Of a DNA stretch of 64,000 nt, positions 34,880 through 47,458 are shown in pieces. The notes below the pieces were generated by a model. The model saw only the letters and a program-made list of their open reading frames with translations. It made no database searches and was not told the DNA's origin. Numbering within the stretch: position 1 is the first letter of the stretch; each line of letters starts with the position of its first letter. The translations under genes and the position numbers were made by a program. The stretch is from Moringa oleifera. Taxonomy: Eukaryota > Streptophyta > Magnoliopsida > Brassicales > Moringaceae. Location of the stretch: assembly GCA_021397835.1 (NCBI GenBank), contig JAJFZO010000566.1:4340001-4404000 (forward strand). The letters are read 5' to 3'.

Positions 34880-37800
34880 GAAATATTTGATTTTCAAAAG
34901 AGAGTTGGAAGTCTTCAGCTAGAATATTGAAGCACTGCTATACTGATGTCGTATCAAACATAAAACGTGTTTTGGATGACTCGCAAAGGCAAAAGTTCAA
35001 TGTCATATGCCTTGGTCACTTCTTGGAAGTAAATAAGGATATTTTCTGGCTTAGTTGTCCACAATTTACTACTTCGATAGATAGAGCAACTTAATGATGA
35101 AGAAACGTGGTTTCCACTTGGGAAGCACGAAGTATATTTTGATAAGGAAGAATTTTGTTTAATCACCAAGTTGAGATTTGGAGAGCTACCAGACATAAAT
35201 TTGATTGCACCGAATTCGTTTAGCATCCAAATTAAGTATTTTGATGGGAAGGACAAGGTTACCACTAGTTCTATTAAGTCAAAACTACTTCAAGGAGAAT
35301 TTAGTGAAGATTTTGATTATGCAGTGAAACTTGCATTGATTTACTTACTCAATGCCTTCATCAAAGGCCATGATGAGCGACAACATATCCCCTAGTGGCA
35401 GTTCCACCTTGTTGATAACCTAGAAGCATTCAATAGCTTTCCATGGGGTACCCTGGGGTACTGTAACTCATTGGTGCATTTTAAAAAGGCTCTAACCACT
35501 CGAAATACTCAACGTGGGAAATTGTCATACAACATATTTGGTTTTGTATGGGCACTATAGGTAATTACACTTGTTGGTATCTATTTTTGTTTATTTTTAT
35601 GTTTTTATTTACTTTTCCAAAAAATTTTGCAATTCTTAACTTATCTTTTTATTTTAAAATTTTTGCATTTTAGGTGATACCTAGCATGAAGCAGCATGCC
35701 ACTAAGGTAGTAAGATCACCATTGCCCAGAATTTGTTTGTGAAAATTTGATCATAAACCATATAGTGGCCATGTAAAAAGAGTTTTACAAACACTTTTAA
35801 GTTTAAATTCGTGTTATTATTGATTGAATTCATATCTAATATATTATCTGGTTGCATCATTTGCACTATCATGACAATATTTACAAATCGTTACAAAAAT
35901 AGTGAAGTCGTTGCATCTTTAACAAAATTGTTTCAAGATTCACCATTTCGGTACCAAGATTTCACATTTTCGTGCCAAGATTCACCATTTTGGTGCCAAA
36001 TTACACCATTTTCATGACATCTTTTAAGTCTAAATTCGTTTAATTTAGACTTTCGTGACACCATTTGTACATTCTTAGTTATATTTTTTATAATTGTAAA
36101 ATCATTAACATGCGAGTAATTTTTTTTATAAAATTATTATTTAAATTAATATTTGATTATTGTTTTAGATGGCAGTTATGGTCAAACTTGAGCCGACTCC
36201 CACTAAATGTCAAGCCTCACGTTATCTGGGACTTGAGGAGATGTGTTGCCTCTGCATTTTGGTACGACAAAACAATATTGGGTCAATAAGCACAGCAAGG
36301 CTTCGGCCAATGAAGATAAGAAGGATGATGGGAATATCATTGCTAAAAAAAGAAAAGATCCTGAAAAATTTCTTGTAGCTTTATCAAAGGTATATAATGT
36401 ATACAAAACCTTGTAGTATTTAATCAATATTGGTTATATATTAATATAAATATATTATGTTATTATTATTTTTTTAATTAATGACTAGTTAATTTGTTTG
36501 AGTGATGATTAAATGTAGCGACGATCAAGATATATTGCTACCTCATGACTAAGAGATGAGGATGAGGTTGAGGATGTGGAAGGAAAGGGGAGGGAAGATG
36601 TTGGAGGAAAAAAAGAAGAGAGGATACACATAGATTTGAGAGAGGAGGTTAGGGTAAAGAATGAGAGAATAAAGACTATAGCTATAGGTGAAGAATCCCA
36701 AGTTGAAAGGTCACAAACTAGGATGGTAGAAAAAAATCCCCAGATTTACCTTCGTCTCGATGCCTTAGAGGTGAAGATAAATCTTTTGGATGCGAGAATG
36801 GCGAGGAATCACGTCAAACTTATGGCTGCCATATACTCTATCCAACAAGCACTCCGATAAGTTATCTCTTCTGATCGGGATCCTACATGCATTGAGACTA
36901 ACACATGCTAAAATGAGGTAATTTCATACTCATTTCAGTCTAAAATTATAAGTTTCGTTACAAGATAATTCATTACAAAATTAAATTTTCGTTACAAGAA
37001 TACACTAGAATCGTTTTAAGAATAATTCATTATAGAATTAAGTTTTACAATATATTTGTTTGTTATCTTTTATAAGGTGGTAATGATTCAACTTCTACAA
37101 CACACCCTTCAGTTGCTGATAGCCAATATTCTCAAGAGCATGTGAATATAAGTGAGGTTAGTGGTAAGGAAGTGGGGGATAGAGGTGCAGCCATTAAGGC
37201 TAAAAGAGAGGCAATGGCGAGCTTAGCGATCATTCCACCTGGGGAAGATAATGTGGTGCTAGTTTTTAGGACGTGTAAGCAGGTTAGACAACTGTGTAGT
37301 CCATATGTCAACCTTAGTGAAATAAACGTGCTAGGTTCGACCAAATGATTGATTCGAAGTTGCAGCTAGATGAAGACATATGTTATAAATACGAAATGTT
37401 TATGAAAGGACCATCAATGTCATAGTGAGTAAACTTATGTATACTTTTTTAATAAATATCATATATATATTTTTTATAAATATCATATAAATAACAAACT
37501 AACTTTTGTAGTGCAGTGGTAATGTACATATTGGTTGTTCTGTCAGTGTCAATTGGTTTCGCAAATTTGAGCTCAATGATCAATGGATTGATGATTCGAT
37601 ATGTCACCCCCACACTAAATCATGTCTAATTTATGTGATTTGTATCTAAGGGTAACATTTTGTATCAAATATTGGTATTGAGGCCTAAGTTATACATTTT
37701 ATATCAAGTATTTTGCCTTATGCCTATGTCATATGCTTTCATGAAGCATTATGATTCATGTCTAGGTTATATACTTTCATATCAAGTATCATAATTCGTA

Positions 37801-39190
37801 CCTAATTTTATATAATTTTGTATCTAGTTATTTGTCTCTACATTTATGTTTTCGTGTCAAGTATTATAATTTGTGTCTAGATTACATCATTTTATATCAA
37901 GTATTATGATTCCTTCCTAAGTTATATAATTTCGTATCAAGTATTATGATCTCGTGTCTAGTTATTTGTCTCTACATTTATGTTTTCATGCCTAAACTAC
38001 ATTACTTCGTGTCAAGTATTATGATTCATTCTTAAATTATGTAATTTTGTATCAAGTATTATGATCTCATGTCTAGGTATTCGTCTCTACATTTATGTTT
38101 TCATATCAAGTATTGTGATTCATGCCTAGATTAAATCATTTCGTATTAAGTATTATGATTTTGTGTCTAGTTATTCATTTCTAGATGTAAACTTTCGTAT
38201 CACGTATTATGATTTTTGTTTATATTTATTATTTTGTGACATCATTACTTCATTTTTGCAGCACATGGATGCTTATTTGTACCTTCTAAGAAAATGACAA
38301 AAGGAGTTTTCAAATGTATATAAGTAAGATATATGTATTTGCGATCGTTTATTTTATGTATGTTTTGATAACCTTTATTGGCCTTTTTTGATTACATTGC
38401 TTTTTGTCTTTTATTTAACAATCTCGTTCATTTCTTTTCTAAATGGTTTGTAAACATGTTTTTTTTATACATATAATAAGTATTAAGTAGATCTAGATGC
38501 AGATGGTCCTCCAGCAAACTCATAATGGAACACCTACCAATGGGACGATGGTTTTCTAAAGCATGTGCATAGAATATTTTGTGATGGCTATCCACCATGG
38601 CACACTATTAATTAAAAAAATTATTTTTATTACTTCAAATAATCAATTTTAGTAATATTTCATTTCACTGAAATATGAGTAATTGCAACTGCTAGTGCCA
38701 TGCCATATTGGTGGAGCGCATTGGTTTGTTGTTGTCATCGACCTACAGAAATTTAGTTTGCGCATCTATGACTCATTTTAACATGTACCAATAGAAGTGC
38801 GGATCCGACAACAAAATTGTTTTAGATTCATACTACTTATTTTCTTGTCGAGCAAGGGTTACATCATCGTTAAACCTACTGTCGTAACTCCTATTGTTCC
38901 ATTGTCATGCACATTGCATCCAAAATCTCAGGTCCCTCAGCAAAAAACATCGTAAGTTTTAGTCATATCAATTTATTTATATCTTTACTATTTTTAGTTT
39001 TCTAACACATACTAATTGTCATACTTTTTTTTAGAGTGATAATTGTTGTCCTCATATGCTATATACCATAGAGCATTTATTAGCTGGCAAGCCATTGAAG
39101 TACACCGATACCCAAATACCAAAAATTAGAAAGCACATGACCATTTATGTATTTGTTAACTCAATTGATGAGAAAGATAACCCACCATGA
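34880..39190 (+). pseudogene. MULE-borne DUF1985 / Ulp1-like cysteine protease gene, broken
   Basis: Exons are separated by AT-rich introns. A DUF1985-like region covers about 34890-35560: LRFGELPDINLI, then FDYAVKLALIYLLNAFIKGHDERQ at 35310-35383, followed after a stop by VDNLEAFNSFPWG. A Lys/Glu-rich coiled-coil-like piece is at 36576-36860, and an SPYVNLSEI block lies at about 37295-37320. HMDAYLYLLRK is at about 38263-38295. The protease core follows: catalytic His-Trp at 38719-38724 (GGAHWFVVVIDL), Asp in YDS at 38770-38772, and the Cys region at 39035-39060 reading SDNCCPHML, where the Gly after the usual Cys is Cys. Ulp1-type proteases cleave SUMO from proteins. Internal stops (35395, 38779) make this copy a pseudogene. 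Confidence 0.75.
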
Positions 39191-39979
39191 CAATTCACAT
39201 ATTATTTTTTACACAATTATTTTGTATTATATTTTTTTATGTATGTTTCATATATGGAAAGCAATCATTATATGATTTATATAAAAGAAGTTACGAAACT
39301 AGGCTAATCTTTCGTTTAAAATAAGAAGGAATGAAATAGGAGCAATCATGATAAGATTTTAACTAAAAAATGTTACGAAACTAGTTATGTTTAAACCAAG
39401 AAGGACGAGATAGAAGTAATAATGATAAGATTTTAACTAAAAGATGTTACAAACTAAGACAACATTCTCATGTCAAAATAAAAAATAAACAAGATATCAC
39501 GAAATTAGACAATATGATACTATTCCTATCAAAATGATGGTACGAAACTATTGACAATCATCACACGATTTTAATAAAAAGATGTCACGATATATACGAT
39601 TTCTCATGTTAACGGGATGAATTATTATCCTATGATTTTTTAATCTTATTATGATTTTCTTAACGATAGACGATTTATGAAAAACACTCATGAAGTATGT
39701 AGTTTCAATGTTGACATTGGTTTACTCTTACATGCATTACCTGTAACAATCTCAAATATATGATAAGTCATCGATATCAAAAGATAACAAATCAATAGTT
39801 TGTTTTTCAATTATATAACAAATCAACAATAATAAATATATTATATATTATAAATCAATGACATTATTAATTAAAGATAAATAAAAGGTGGTAGTGCAAG
39901 TCCATGAGTTGTGTCCAACCACACCATAATTGTGACATTTACATAGTAACAGTTTAGATACATTCACTGATCGAGAATG

Positions 39980-42242
39980 ACTTCCTTTGTCGTGATACTG
40001 TGAGTTTGAGCAGATCAACCAGTTGTGTCCCTATTGGCTGCACCTAGAACATTTCTTTTGTCGTGTCCTTTCTTCTATTCTTTGCTTCTTTGGATGACCC
40101 GTATGCTTACCATTATTTGGCTATAATACAACAAACTTTTTGACTTTTTCAGGCATATTCCAATCAGACTTATCAGCAACTAGATAGATTGGCTTAGTGT
40201 ATGCTGCTACTAAGTGCTCTTGCTTGTAATAGTCAGAGCAAAGGGTTATAAAATCAATGTTACATTCCCTGTAAAAAATGACAAAATTACTATAACAAGC
40301 ATGAAAAATAAAAAAAATATATTATCAACAAACAATAAATGTCACCTGGATGCTACTAGTGCATGTGCACATGGCAACAAATCAGTCTGAAACTCCTTAC
40401 AAGTGCAAGTACATTCCATAAGGTTAATAATCACAACTTTATCTTGTGCTTGACTACAAATACATACCAATCAATGTTAAAAGTCATCATTTGTAATGAA
40501 ACTTTTTGTCTTTCATTCATCAAAGAATGGACACATTTAGTTAATTGTGCTCTCCAAATCTTAGCTTTCTCGTGTTTGTCATATAACCGACATTGCATCT
40601 TATCTCTAATGAATTCCAATAGAGCCATGGCGAGCAACTAGCGGACAAGTCGAAGATATGAATTCAAGCTTTCAGTAATATTACTGGTCATGAGTTGGTA
40701 TTATCTTCGAGGGTAATATACACACGTGACCATTTCCTCAGATCTTCCTTCATGATATATTCAAATGCTTGAGGGTGATTAGCTTGCAATTCAGTCATCA
40801 ATTGGCTAAATTCAAACTCTTGATATGTCCTTGCTGCACTATAGAATATCTTGGACACTTATTCTCTCTTGAATTTATTCTTTATATTTTAAGTCATATG
40901 CCAAGAACATAACCAATAATAAGAATTGATAAAGACCTTTACAATGGCCTTTGCAATACTAGCATGACGATCCAATATGATAACCAAGTCATCAACATGA
41001 CAAATAGCCTCCTTCATTTCAATTGAGTAGCATCGATAGCAATAACTTGTCTAATCACTGAATGAAGCCCCCTTAATGATTGTCTAAGAGCTACAAAGAA
41101 GCACTTAAATCGATTAGTCTCATCTTCGATGTATATATGAGCCTTAGTTCTTAAATTAGCTATTTGTAATATGTGATAATCTGATGATAATTATTGGTAT
41201 GACTCAACTGGGTCACCATAAGTAAAAGACAATGTGTATTCTTTCGCCTTCCAAGCTTTGCTATATAAAATATGTATACCATATAATTCTTTCATGTCAC
41301 TTATGATATCTTTTAGCTTAATAATTTTAGCATTAGTGGATAAGTACTGAGTAATAATTTCTTTAATAATAGTAGAACTTGCTTGCTGATGTCGTCGATA
41401 CAATTCCTCGATTATGCGACTGTGTGTCAAATCATAATGTATAATTTGAAAGAATTGTCTTTGTGTAACTTTCATAGCCCCGACCTTTCATGCATAATTT
41501 TCTCCTCTACAAGGAATCTCAAATATTGATTTGTTAGATTTAATGACTCTAATTCAAAGTTCTCAGTCAATGCATACATACCCAAAAATCGCTTCAACTC
41601 TTTCTTATTTGAGAAAAACTTACCTCTAGTAACGGTGTCAATCGAAGTCACTAATTCCATAGTAAGAGCCGAAACAATATTATGTAATTCAACACCTAAC
41701 ATATTATACCTATTATTAACAACATCACTTATATTGTTGTGTGCTTCAGGGCATGCAAATGGCACATAAGGTGGGATTGAACATGGTATAGAAGGTAAGT
41801 TCTTATCATCAAGCTCAACTTCCATAATGGGTTCACGTTGCTCTTCTTCAATAGGTTGAGTGGGCTTAATTTTTGGGATTGGATACTCACACCCAACATC
41901 ATAGTCCATCAACTCTTCCAAATCAATCTCATTAGTATTCTGAGTGTTAGGAGGAGTCTCATTATGGAATAATGGTTTTATGCCCAAATTTTTATCTTGA
42001 ACAATTAAACGAGTTGGCACATTAAGGATTGCATCAGTAACCTTATTGCTTCTAATACACGAATTCAACTGATTGATTAATTTTGAATTTTTACCTTCAC
42101 ATACACCATATGTGTTCTCACCATCATGTCGCTCCACCAAATGCGCAATGATACGGGATACTATGTTATCATCATACAACATAAACTCAATGTTATCATC
42201 ATTCACTAACTCAATTTTCACGACAATTTTCTCGGATCGCAC
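39980..42242 (-). pseudogene. MuDR-type MULE transposase, broken
   Basis: Read on minus, a 256-codon N-terminal piece (42242-41472) has acidic and Pro-rich sequence leading to GKFFSNKKELKRFLGMYAL, the MuDR N-terminal domain. The next piece (41475-41191) has CxxH-like spacing and IISDMKELYGIHILYSKAWKAKEY, the block preceding the catalytic core. The DDE core (about 41130-40640) retains VIAIDAT (first Asp) in a broken frame and ends in ALLEFIRDKMQ near 40610. The SWIM zinc motif (CTCTCKEFQTDLLPCAH) lies at about 40425-40365, one frame away. A CCHC knuckle (CSRC...GHN...C) lies near 40055-40000. Frameshifts and stops mean no active transposase. Confidence 0.85.
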
Positions 42243-43140
42243 TATGTGTGTAGTATAATATCATAGTTAGAGAAATCAATATCAATGCAAGATTTAACTA
42301 AATCCAATAACTGTGCATGTGTCAAACCCTTTCAAACAATATAACCTCGAGTTTTGATAGTCTTACTAGTATACTCAAAACTTCCTCTTGACTCGGACCA
42401 CTCACCATTCTAAGTTACAATAACACGCGTTCTACCATGATCATGAAAACATTTCAAAAAGAAGCGTCAATTTTTGAAAAAAGAATAAAACTGAAGTTTA
42501 GTAAATAAATAACGATTTAGATAAATAAGCAACAATATTATCTTATGTATCAATTTCATTAAAAAAATATCAATTTATGAATGAAGACACGATGATTCAC
42601 GAGATTATACGAATTTAGTGGTTAAATCACGATTTAATCAAAAATAGCACGGTTCTTTGTTCATGTTACAATGTGTATGATACATCACGATTGTTCTTTT
42701 AAAACACATAAAATTTTCATAGTGTTAATATACATTATCTTTCAAATACATACCTGTTAGTCTCTTGACTCACCTGAATATTTTTTGCTTTTGAAAAATA
42801 ATGTGTTACCAAAAACACGAACTTGTGTAAATCTTAGATACAATATGAAAAGAACTAGTCAAAATTGATTGATGACTGCTTTTGATTTCTTTTTTAACCT
42901 TTTGTTTAGATAGATCTTAGATATAAATATGAAGAAAAAATTTGGAGAAAAAGCTTGAAGACAAAAAGAGAGAGCTCGATGAGAGAGGATACTAATACTA
43001 AGTGCATCAATTTTTTTTTGAATTTATTTATTTTTTAAAAATATTATTATTTTTAGTATGAGTATTTTAATCTTTACAATATATTTAAGTGTTAAAATAT
43101 AAAAATTAGTAAAAATAATTTGTTTTATAGAAAAAGAGGC

Positions 43141-45838
43141 ACGGATGTCAATTTTGGCAATTTTTTCTGATGAAAAATCCAACTTCATAAAGTTAGTGAT
43201 TGTTCATGATGATGTAGGCAAGTTGCTTGGACAGCTAGCAGTCAACTGCCGCCAACTCAGCTTCATGCTTTTGACACATCTTCAAAACCAGGACCACATC
43301 AGCCAATCTCTGCCGTTTCTGGGTCAAGTTCAGGTAGCATATGTTGCAACACATATCACGAAAATTTAAGAACGAAAGAAAAGTGTTGGGTACCTTATTT
43401 TTTGGAAGAATATCCCACAACACTTTTTATATGTCTTTCATTCCACTGTGATTTGTTTGTATTCATGGCTTCAATGGGAAAGGTGTCATATATCAAAAGA
43501 TTTATCAATAATCAGTAGCACATGTTGCCTTGTGTCGTTGCCGTCTTTTTGAGTAAAGAATCACATATAATTACACATTAAAGCTGTCACTGGGGGATGC
43601 AAATTATAATCAGAGCAGGAAGAGAATGAAGGGTAGAGGCAAGTGCTTAAATGCATGGAAGAAAAGTGCATGCCATGGCAAAATGAGTAAAAAAGATCAT
43701 ATAAGCAATCCAGAAGACTGACAGCGGAAGGAATGGTGAAGCTATCAGCGAAATAGTCAAGTGAACCGAAAACACTTTAGCTTTCAGGCGAACTAAATCT
43801 ACAGTGACAGGGAGGCTATGGAGATGGAGATGGAGATGGAGATGAAGAGGAAGGGTAGCGACAAGAAAATGGGAAGAACTAAGAATGTAAATGTCAAGAT
43901 GGGATACTGCTTATGCATATCCAAATTAACCGGCCTCTTGGCACCAAGGCAGCAGCAGCCAGCTTTTAGATGCGAGGAAAGAAACCATGGGGTTCATCAA
44001 GGGTGGGATCAAATATCTCAAATCGATCAATAAGTGCATCTTCTGGGTGATTAACCACCCTGTAAACTCAAGACAGGCTGATACCTTAGGCATTCAATCT
44101 TCTTCTAGTCTAATCCTTACATAAATAGAGCTCTCTGTGGAGTTGAAACAGACTTTGATGGAGTCAAGTGCTAATTGATATTGGGTAGACTTGAAAACTC
44201 ATATTTGGTCGGTATAGAATCTGATCAAATATGGGTCGATGTAGCCTATACTCTAACCCCTTTAAATAGATCTACTAGTAAAAACGCACATGGATGCCAT
44301 CAAAGATTGACCAATGTGTAGAGGACGTTTGGTTTCTTGAAGAATTATCATTAAGGTCTCTTTTGGATCAATCATAAGTTTCTGTTAACAATAGTCATCC
44401 ACCTATATTATTGACAGCAAGGATTAACATGCTTTAACAGATGATGTGGCTGCAGGAAGATTATCTATACCGACCAGAATTTCCAGAGACTTGAATCTTC
44501 CTGTAGCCACATCATCTAATGCAAGTTAATCCTTTCCACAGCTCAGTGACGCTTTTCATCAATTGGTATAAAGTATATCATGAAAGCACAGCCAAAGGGT
44601 GAAGATCTGCATTCTGACAAATACTATTCAACAGAATGAAAGCATCCAAAATCACCTGGACCTGTGGCAATAAATTATAAGCCCTATCATTTAACGGGGC
44701 TAAACATTGACCGATCAAAATATACTTCAGGCAACCAAAGCCCAGAGGACCCCATCTACCTCTTATCTGCCCAGGGACGCACCTGCTAGGACTAAAATTG
44801 ATAATCTATGGGATTTCTTGATCAGTAAGTTCAGGCATATGATCTAGTTATCTAGTTTCCTAGTCGGTTCATTGCCTTCTCTGGGGTTTCCAAGCAAAAT
44901 TAATCACGAAAGTCTTTCATTGACTTGGCCTGCCCGTAGGCCAACAGAAGATATTTTGTTTTCTCATCATCAAAGGGCAACTCCAAAGTCTTTTGTTAAG
45001 CGGTGAGGAATATTCAGGGCAACTCCTTTTGACATGAGCAGTGAAATGAAATCTTTTTGACTAAGCATTTTACCAACCAACTGCATAGTAGATAACAACA
45101 TTTATAATTAATTTGCCACTAATGGGTTCATCATCCAATTATAATCATCTAAACCTTTAAAAATAAATTTTTTAAATAAGAAATCATATAATTCATGGGT
45201 ATTAGTTTTCTCTGAGCTTGACTTTTTATGCCTCTTATATATTAATTTATTTCTTAACTTTTTTTTTTTAACATTTCTTCACATACATTTGTTAATTATC
45301 CATGTTGTGAAAGTAATTTCAGGCACTCCTTTAATTGGTCATTAAGTTTGGTTCTAGTGTTTGTTACCTAACCTTATTATCAAGAAACATCATGACTCAG
45401 TAGCTAATGTAAAAGCACCGTGACAGAACAGACCGAATGTGGAAAAATAATGTGGCTAACATGCATTTTAGGGTTTGTAAATTTCACAAATATTTATAAA
45501 TTTATATATGTTCTATTGGTTTTCTTAGATGAATTGGGAGTTGGCAAGTTAATACACTTATAAATTTATATAATTATAGATGTTACTAATGTTTACATTT
45601 GGGGAAATTCAGAATCGTTAATCACCAAGGAACATCAGTGAAAAAACAATGTTTATTACAACTAGTCTATCTCACTAGTTACATCATATAGAGATTTAGC
45701 CTTTTGACATAAATAGACAATACTTCCTCGTTCACACATCAAGTTAAAATCTCAATCTTGTGCGTAGAGACAAATAAGTGACCGACCATGATCCGCCATT
45801 GCTAGGAAACCTCACTGAGGGGACCTAGCTGTAGTTTT
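43141..45838. other. Spacer with hexanucleotide repeat and hairpin
   Basis: A run of ATGGAG units occupies 43818-43844. The inverted repeat at 44419-44534 is listed separately. A small stem is also visible at about 44200-44233 (catatttggtc / gatcaaatatg). The 71-codon open frame at 43818-44033 starts in the hexanucleotide repeat and has no recognised domain. No gene is supported. Confidence 0.5.
44419..44534. repeat. Imperfect inverted repeat, miRNA-like or MITE-like hairpin
   Basis: Left arm 44419-44462 and right arm 44494-44534 are reverse complements, apart from two mismatches, one G-U-compatible position and a 3-nt bulge. The loop is 31 nt. Long uninterrupted pairing covers 'agatgatgtggct' and 'caggaagatt'. 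The geometry suits either a plant microRNA precursor or a tiny inverted-repeat element. I recognise no known microRNA in it. Confidence 0.7.
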
Positions 45839-46580
45839 TGAAAGAAGGGGTACTCTCTCTTCCTTTCTCTTCATCATCATCAGGAAAATTGGTTCTGATT
45901 AACTCTATTTATACCACATATCACTAAGGAAAGCCATGGAGTGCATCGCAGACCTTAGATTTCTCCTCCCACCACTGATAAACATTGTCTTTCTGGTCCT
46001 CACTCTGGACAATGATGATGTCGTGAAGCTTCTTCTTCATCATCCCCTTCTCTTGGTAGCCCTCTTGAGTGCCTTGCTGCTCTTTCTGCTGCTCTTTCTC
46101 TCCATTTCGGTTGAGCTTCCTCTCAGTACCAGCCATGTGGGCTTGCGTGTTGGTAGTTTCTCGGGCTCCTTGACTATCCTGTTGGTAGCCTCTATTGTCT
46201 GTCCTCCGTCTCTTTTCTGGGTTGCTTATTCCTTTCTCGTGGTTGTTTCTCCTGGCTATAAAAGAATTCTTGATCTCTGTATACAATCATGTAACTGGCT
46301 TCCACACGCGTTGGCGTCTTTCCCTACTTTTCTTGTTATGATCTCTCGTGTTACCCGGGACCCAGAAAACCCGCAAGCGAGTCCTCCCCCTCAAATGGAA
46401 ACTGAAACTGATGAAACACATGGAGATCGCTGGAGAGATGAGCCCAATTCAGGGCGAGACTGGGTGGTCTTTATAGAGGAGTAGCAAGCATCTCAAGCTT
46501 GTTACTCCTCTACCTTGTACTTCTCATCAGCTTTTAGTATTCAGTGATCAGTGGAATAAGTAAAGGATACCAGATGCATG
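45839..46580 (-). repeat. Family X copy 1 (direct duplication)
   Basis: The block matches 47459-48200 at a constant offset of 1620 bp without indels. I counted 17 substitutions over about 732 bp (roughly 97.7% identity). It contains a minus-strand small ORF (46286-45924) and, on minus, a TATA-like sequence near 46478-46471 upstream of it. Three further diverged copies exist at 13640-13905, 57027-57125 and 63768-64000. Confidence 0.92.
45924..46286 (-). CDS. Family X hydrophilic small ORF, copy 1, function unknown
   Basis: About 120 codons if begun at a TTG (46286), but the first ATG in frame begins at MAGTERK near 46136, giving about 70 residues. The product is Lys/Glu/Gln-rich, with a C-terminal segment containing DNVYQWWEEKSKVCDALHGFP. 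No known domain is recognised and no signal peptide or membrane segment is present. The opposite strand also holds an open frame (45936-46484, hydrophobic), which I regard as a shadow because Lys/Glu codons mirror to Leu/Phe. The region may be an exon of a longer gene or non-coding repeat. Copy 2 keeps the frame with four amino-acid changes. Confidence 0.35.
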   Translation of the reverse strand: MYTEIKNSFIARRNNHEKGISNPEKRRRTDNRGYQQDSQGARETTNTQAHMAGTERKLNRNGEKEQQKEQQGTQEGYQEKGMMKKKLHDIIIVQSEDQKDNVYQWWEEKSKVCDALHGFP

Positions 46581-47334
46581 TATAAGATCGACTTTGATCG
46601 ATCCCTAGCTTTTTAGGGTTTGCTTTTGATGTTTGATGGTTACAAACTGAAGAAAATAATGTAACATAATGATTTGAAATCCAAATGAGCGAGCTGTTGT
46701 CAAATATGACTGGGAATCATGAGGATTATGCTCTATGCTTGTAGAATTAATTACATGTGTTTGAGGTATTTGAAAACAAAAGTTATACTTGTTTCTTATC
46801 TACAGTTACAACTTCTATAACAAAGTATGGTTTGCTTATCTTCTTTGAACCAATTGATGTTTGTGGAGCCACCTTATATAATAGTAAGGCGCTTCTCCCT
46901 TCTGCTGGAACTAAATCTCCAGAAGCAGAGAGAACATTGGGTGCAGAAGAAAGATACATATTCTTATAAAGTTGTCTATGAATTTATCAAGAAAGAATGA
47001 AGTTACTTCAAGTTTTATAGACATATATGTCTTTCTTTCTGTGTTCTATACACTGATGTTATCTTCAGAAAGATATGGTGAGTTCTTTATAAGTTCTTGG
47101 TTGATATTTTTTGTACTTGAGCAACCGCATATGTATGTCTTAGTGGAATTTAAGCAAATGGCACTGCAAGGAAACCTCGTTTTGTATGCTTATATGATTG
47201 AATCTGCTTAAGATTCTTGGAAATGCAAGGCTTGCCCTTGTTGTTGTTTCCTTTCCACCAGTATTATCACAATGATTTGCTCTATTTTCTTTGAACTAAT
47301 TATAAAATTTATGAAGGCACCATTGAATAACCAG
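46581..47334. other. Spacer between family X copies
   Basis: A 70-codon open frame at 46757-46969 on plus has no recognised domain. Ordinary AT-rich sequence otherwise. No gene is supported. Confidence 0.5.
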
Positions 47335-47342
47335 TTTTTTTT

Positions 47343-47404
<62 letters not shown>
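47335..47404 (+). repeat. T18-G52 homopolymer tract
   Basis: Eighteen T at 47335-47352 are followed at once by 52 G at 47353-47404, about 55 bp before family X copy 2. A G run this long is very unusual in an AT-rich plant genome. It could form G-quadruplexes, and it is also a classic place for sequencing or assembly error. The apparent ORFs encoding poly-Gly or poly-Pro here are meaningless. Confidence 0.95.
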
Positions 47405-47458
47405 CGGCTGGAGGGGAGAAGAGGAGAAGATCCATCTCCAGATACATGAACAGACACA

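Larger units (their letters stand above)
33960..43140. mobile_element. Large Mutator-like element (MULE) with transposase and Ulp1-like gene, both decayed
   Basis: Two convergent coding regions define the element. On plus (about 34880-39190) is a DUF1985 plus Ulp1/C48-like protease gene; on minus (42242 down to about 39980) is a MuDR-type transposase with SWIM and CCHC zinc motifs. This pairing is known from the KAONASHI (KI) class of plant MULEs. Ends are set by where these flanking sequences lose coding character, so they are approximate. I compared the flanks by eye and found no convincing long terminal inverted repeat; only weak similarity is visible between about 33985 and the reverse complement of about 43100. 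Both genes contain stops. Confidence 0.75.

Noticed and set aside
45936..46484. 182-codon hydrophobic plus-strand frame over family X copy 1 (and 47556-48035 in copy 2)
   Set aside because: It mirrors the Lys/Glu/Gln-rich minus-strand frame, giving artificial Leu/Val/Phe runs, and copy 2 carries a stop that shortens it. No signal or domain supports it, though it cannot be fully excluded.
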